Positions 5,203 to 5,298 of a stretch of DNA of 5,298 bases are shown here, in pieces. How positions within the stretch are numbered: position 1 is the stretch's first letter; each line of letters begins with the position of its first letter. Source of the DNA: Thermoleophilia bacterium (GTDB taxonomy: Bacteria; Actinomycetota; Thermoleophilia; Gaiellales; SKUG01); assembly GCA_025964465.1 (NCBI GenBank), contig JAOPYS010000216.1, forward strand, positions 1 to 5,298, written 5' to 3'. The notes under the pieces are model-generated. The model saw nothing but the letters and a program-made list of their open reading frames with translations, ran no database searches and was not told the origin of the DNA. Made by a program: the position numbers and the translations under genes.

Positions 5203-5298
5203 TGCGGATCGACCGTCGGTGCACCCGAGGCTCCACCACCGGAGGTGGGCGGCGCCGGCTGCGCGCCCGGTGCGGGTGCGGTCGCCGGCGCAGCGCCG
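5181..5298 (-). CDS. Probable C-terminal tail of a convergent protein, rich in Pro, Ala and Gly (5' end beyond window)
   Basis: On the minus strand a frame is open from the window edge to a TGA at 5183-5181 and encodes 38 residues. The composition is Pro/Ala/Gly-rich (GAAPATAPAPGAQPAPP, then TSGGGASGAP) and it ends in TVDPHAGHVAA. Such low-complexity tails are typical linkers or ends of secreted, cell-wall or membrane proteins in actinobacteria. Against it, DNA this GC-rich keeps other frames open too, including at least one on the plus strand. The stop placed just inside a hairpin between convergent genes is modest support. No family can be recognised. Confidence 0.4.
   Translation of the reverse strand, partial: GAAPATAPAPGAQPAPPTSGGGASGAPTVDPHAGHVAA

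Noticed and set aside
5234..5250. Short hairpin CCACC/GGTGG near the right edge
   Set aside because: Only a 5-bp stem inside the probable convergent coding tail, expected by chance in such GC-rich sequence.

Overview
The window is very GC-rich, with densely packed genes, high GC at third codon positions and strong Shine-Dalgarno sites. Together with a lipoprotein phosphate-binding protein behind 11-nt-spaced TTCAC direct repeats (the layout of the PhoP-bound PHO boxes known from Streptomyces and relatives), this points to a chromosomal segment of an actinobacterium (Actinomycetota). I cannot fix the genus from sequence alone.

Positions 1-3502 (minus strand) hold the high-affinity phosphate transporter operon, in transcription order pstS-pstC-pstA-pstB. 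The four genes are fused end to end by stop/start overlaps (ATGA, ATGA and ATGGTGA), so they are almost certainly one translationally coupled mRNA. PstS captures phosphate outside the cell, PstC and PstA form the membrane channel, and PstB supplies ATP hydrolysis. pstB runs off the left edge and lacks about its last 20-30 codons.

Positions 3503-3656 are a divergent intergenic region. Next to pstS lie four consecutive 11-nt repeats (3551-3594) and a candidate -10 (3540-3545), a convincing phosphate-starvation control region. Nearer the divergent gene there are short CCGAC/GTCGG repeats but no clear promoter.

Positions 3657-4655 (plus strand) encode a 332-residue cytoplasmic phospholipase D-fold protein. 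It has one intact HxKx4D motif and one degenerate copy. Its substrate is unknown.

Positions 4656-4757 are a short intergenic region with two inverted repeats around a candidate -10. Positions 4758-5156 (plus strand) encode a zinc-type methionine sulfoxide reductase B. A strong hairpin follows at 5175-5202. The right edge carries what is probably the C-terminal tail of a convergent gene on the minus strand, rich in Pro, Ala and Gly.

Most of the window is conserved housekeeping biology. I see no mobile element, CRISPR array, RNA gene or clearly new multi-gene system. The parts most worth a second look are the PHO-box region shared with an uncharacterised PLD-fold gene, the asymmetric active site of that protein, and the dyads in front of msrB.
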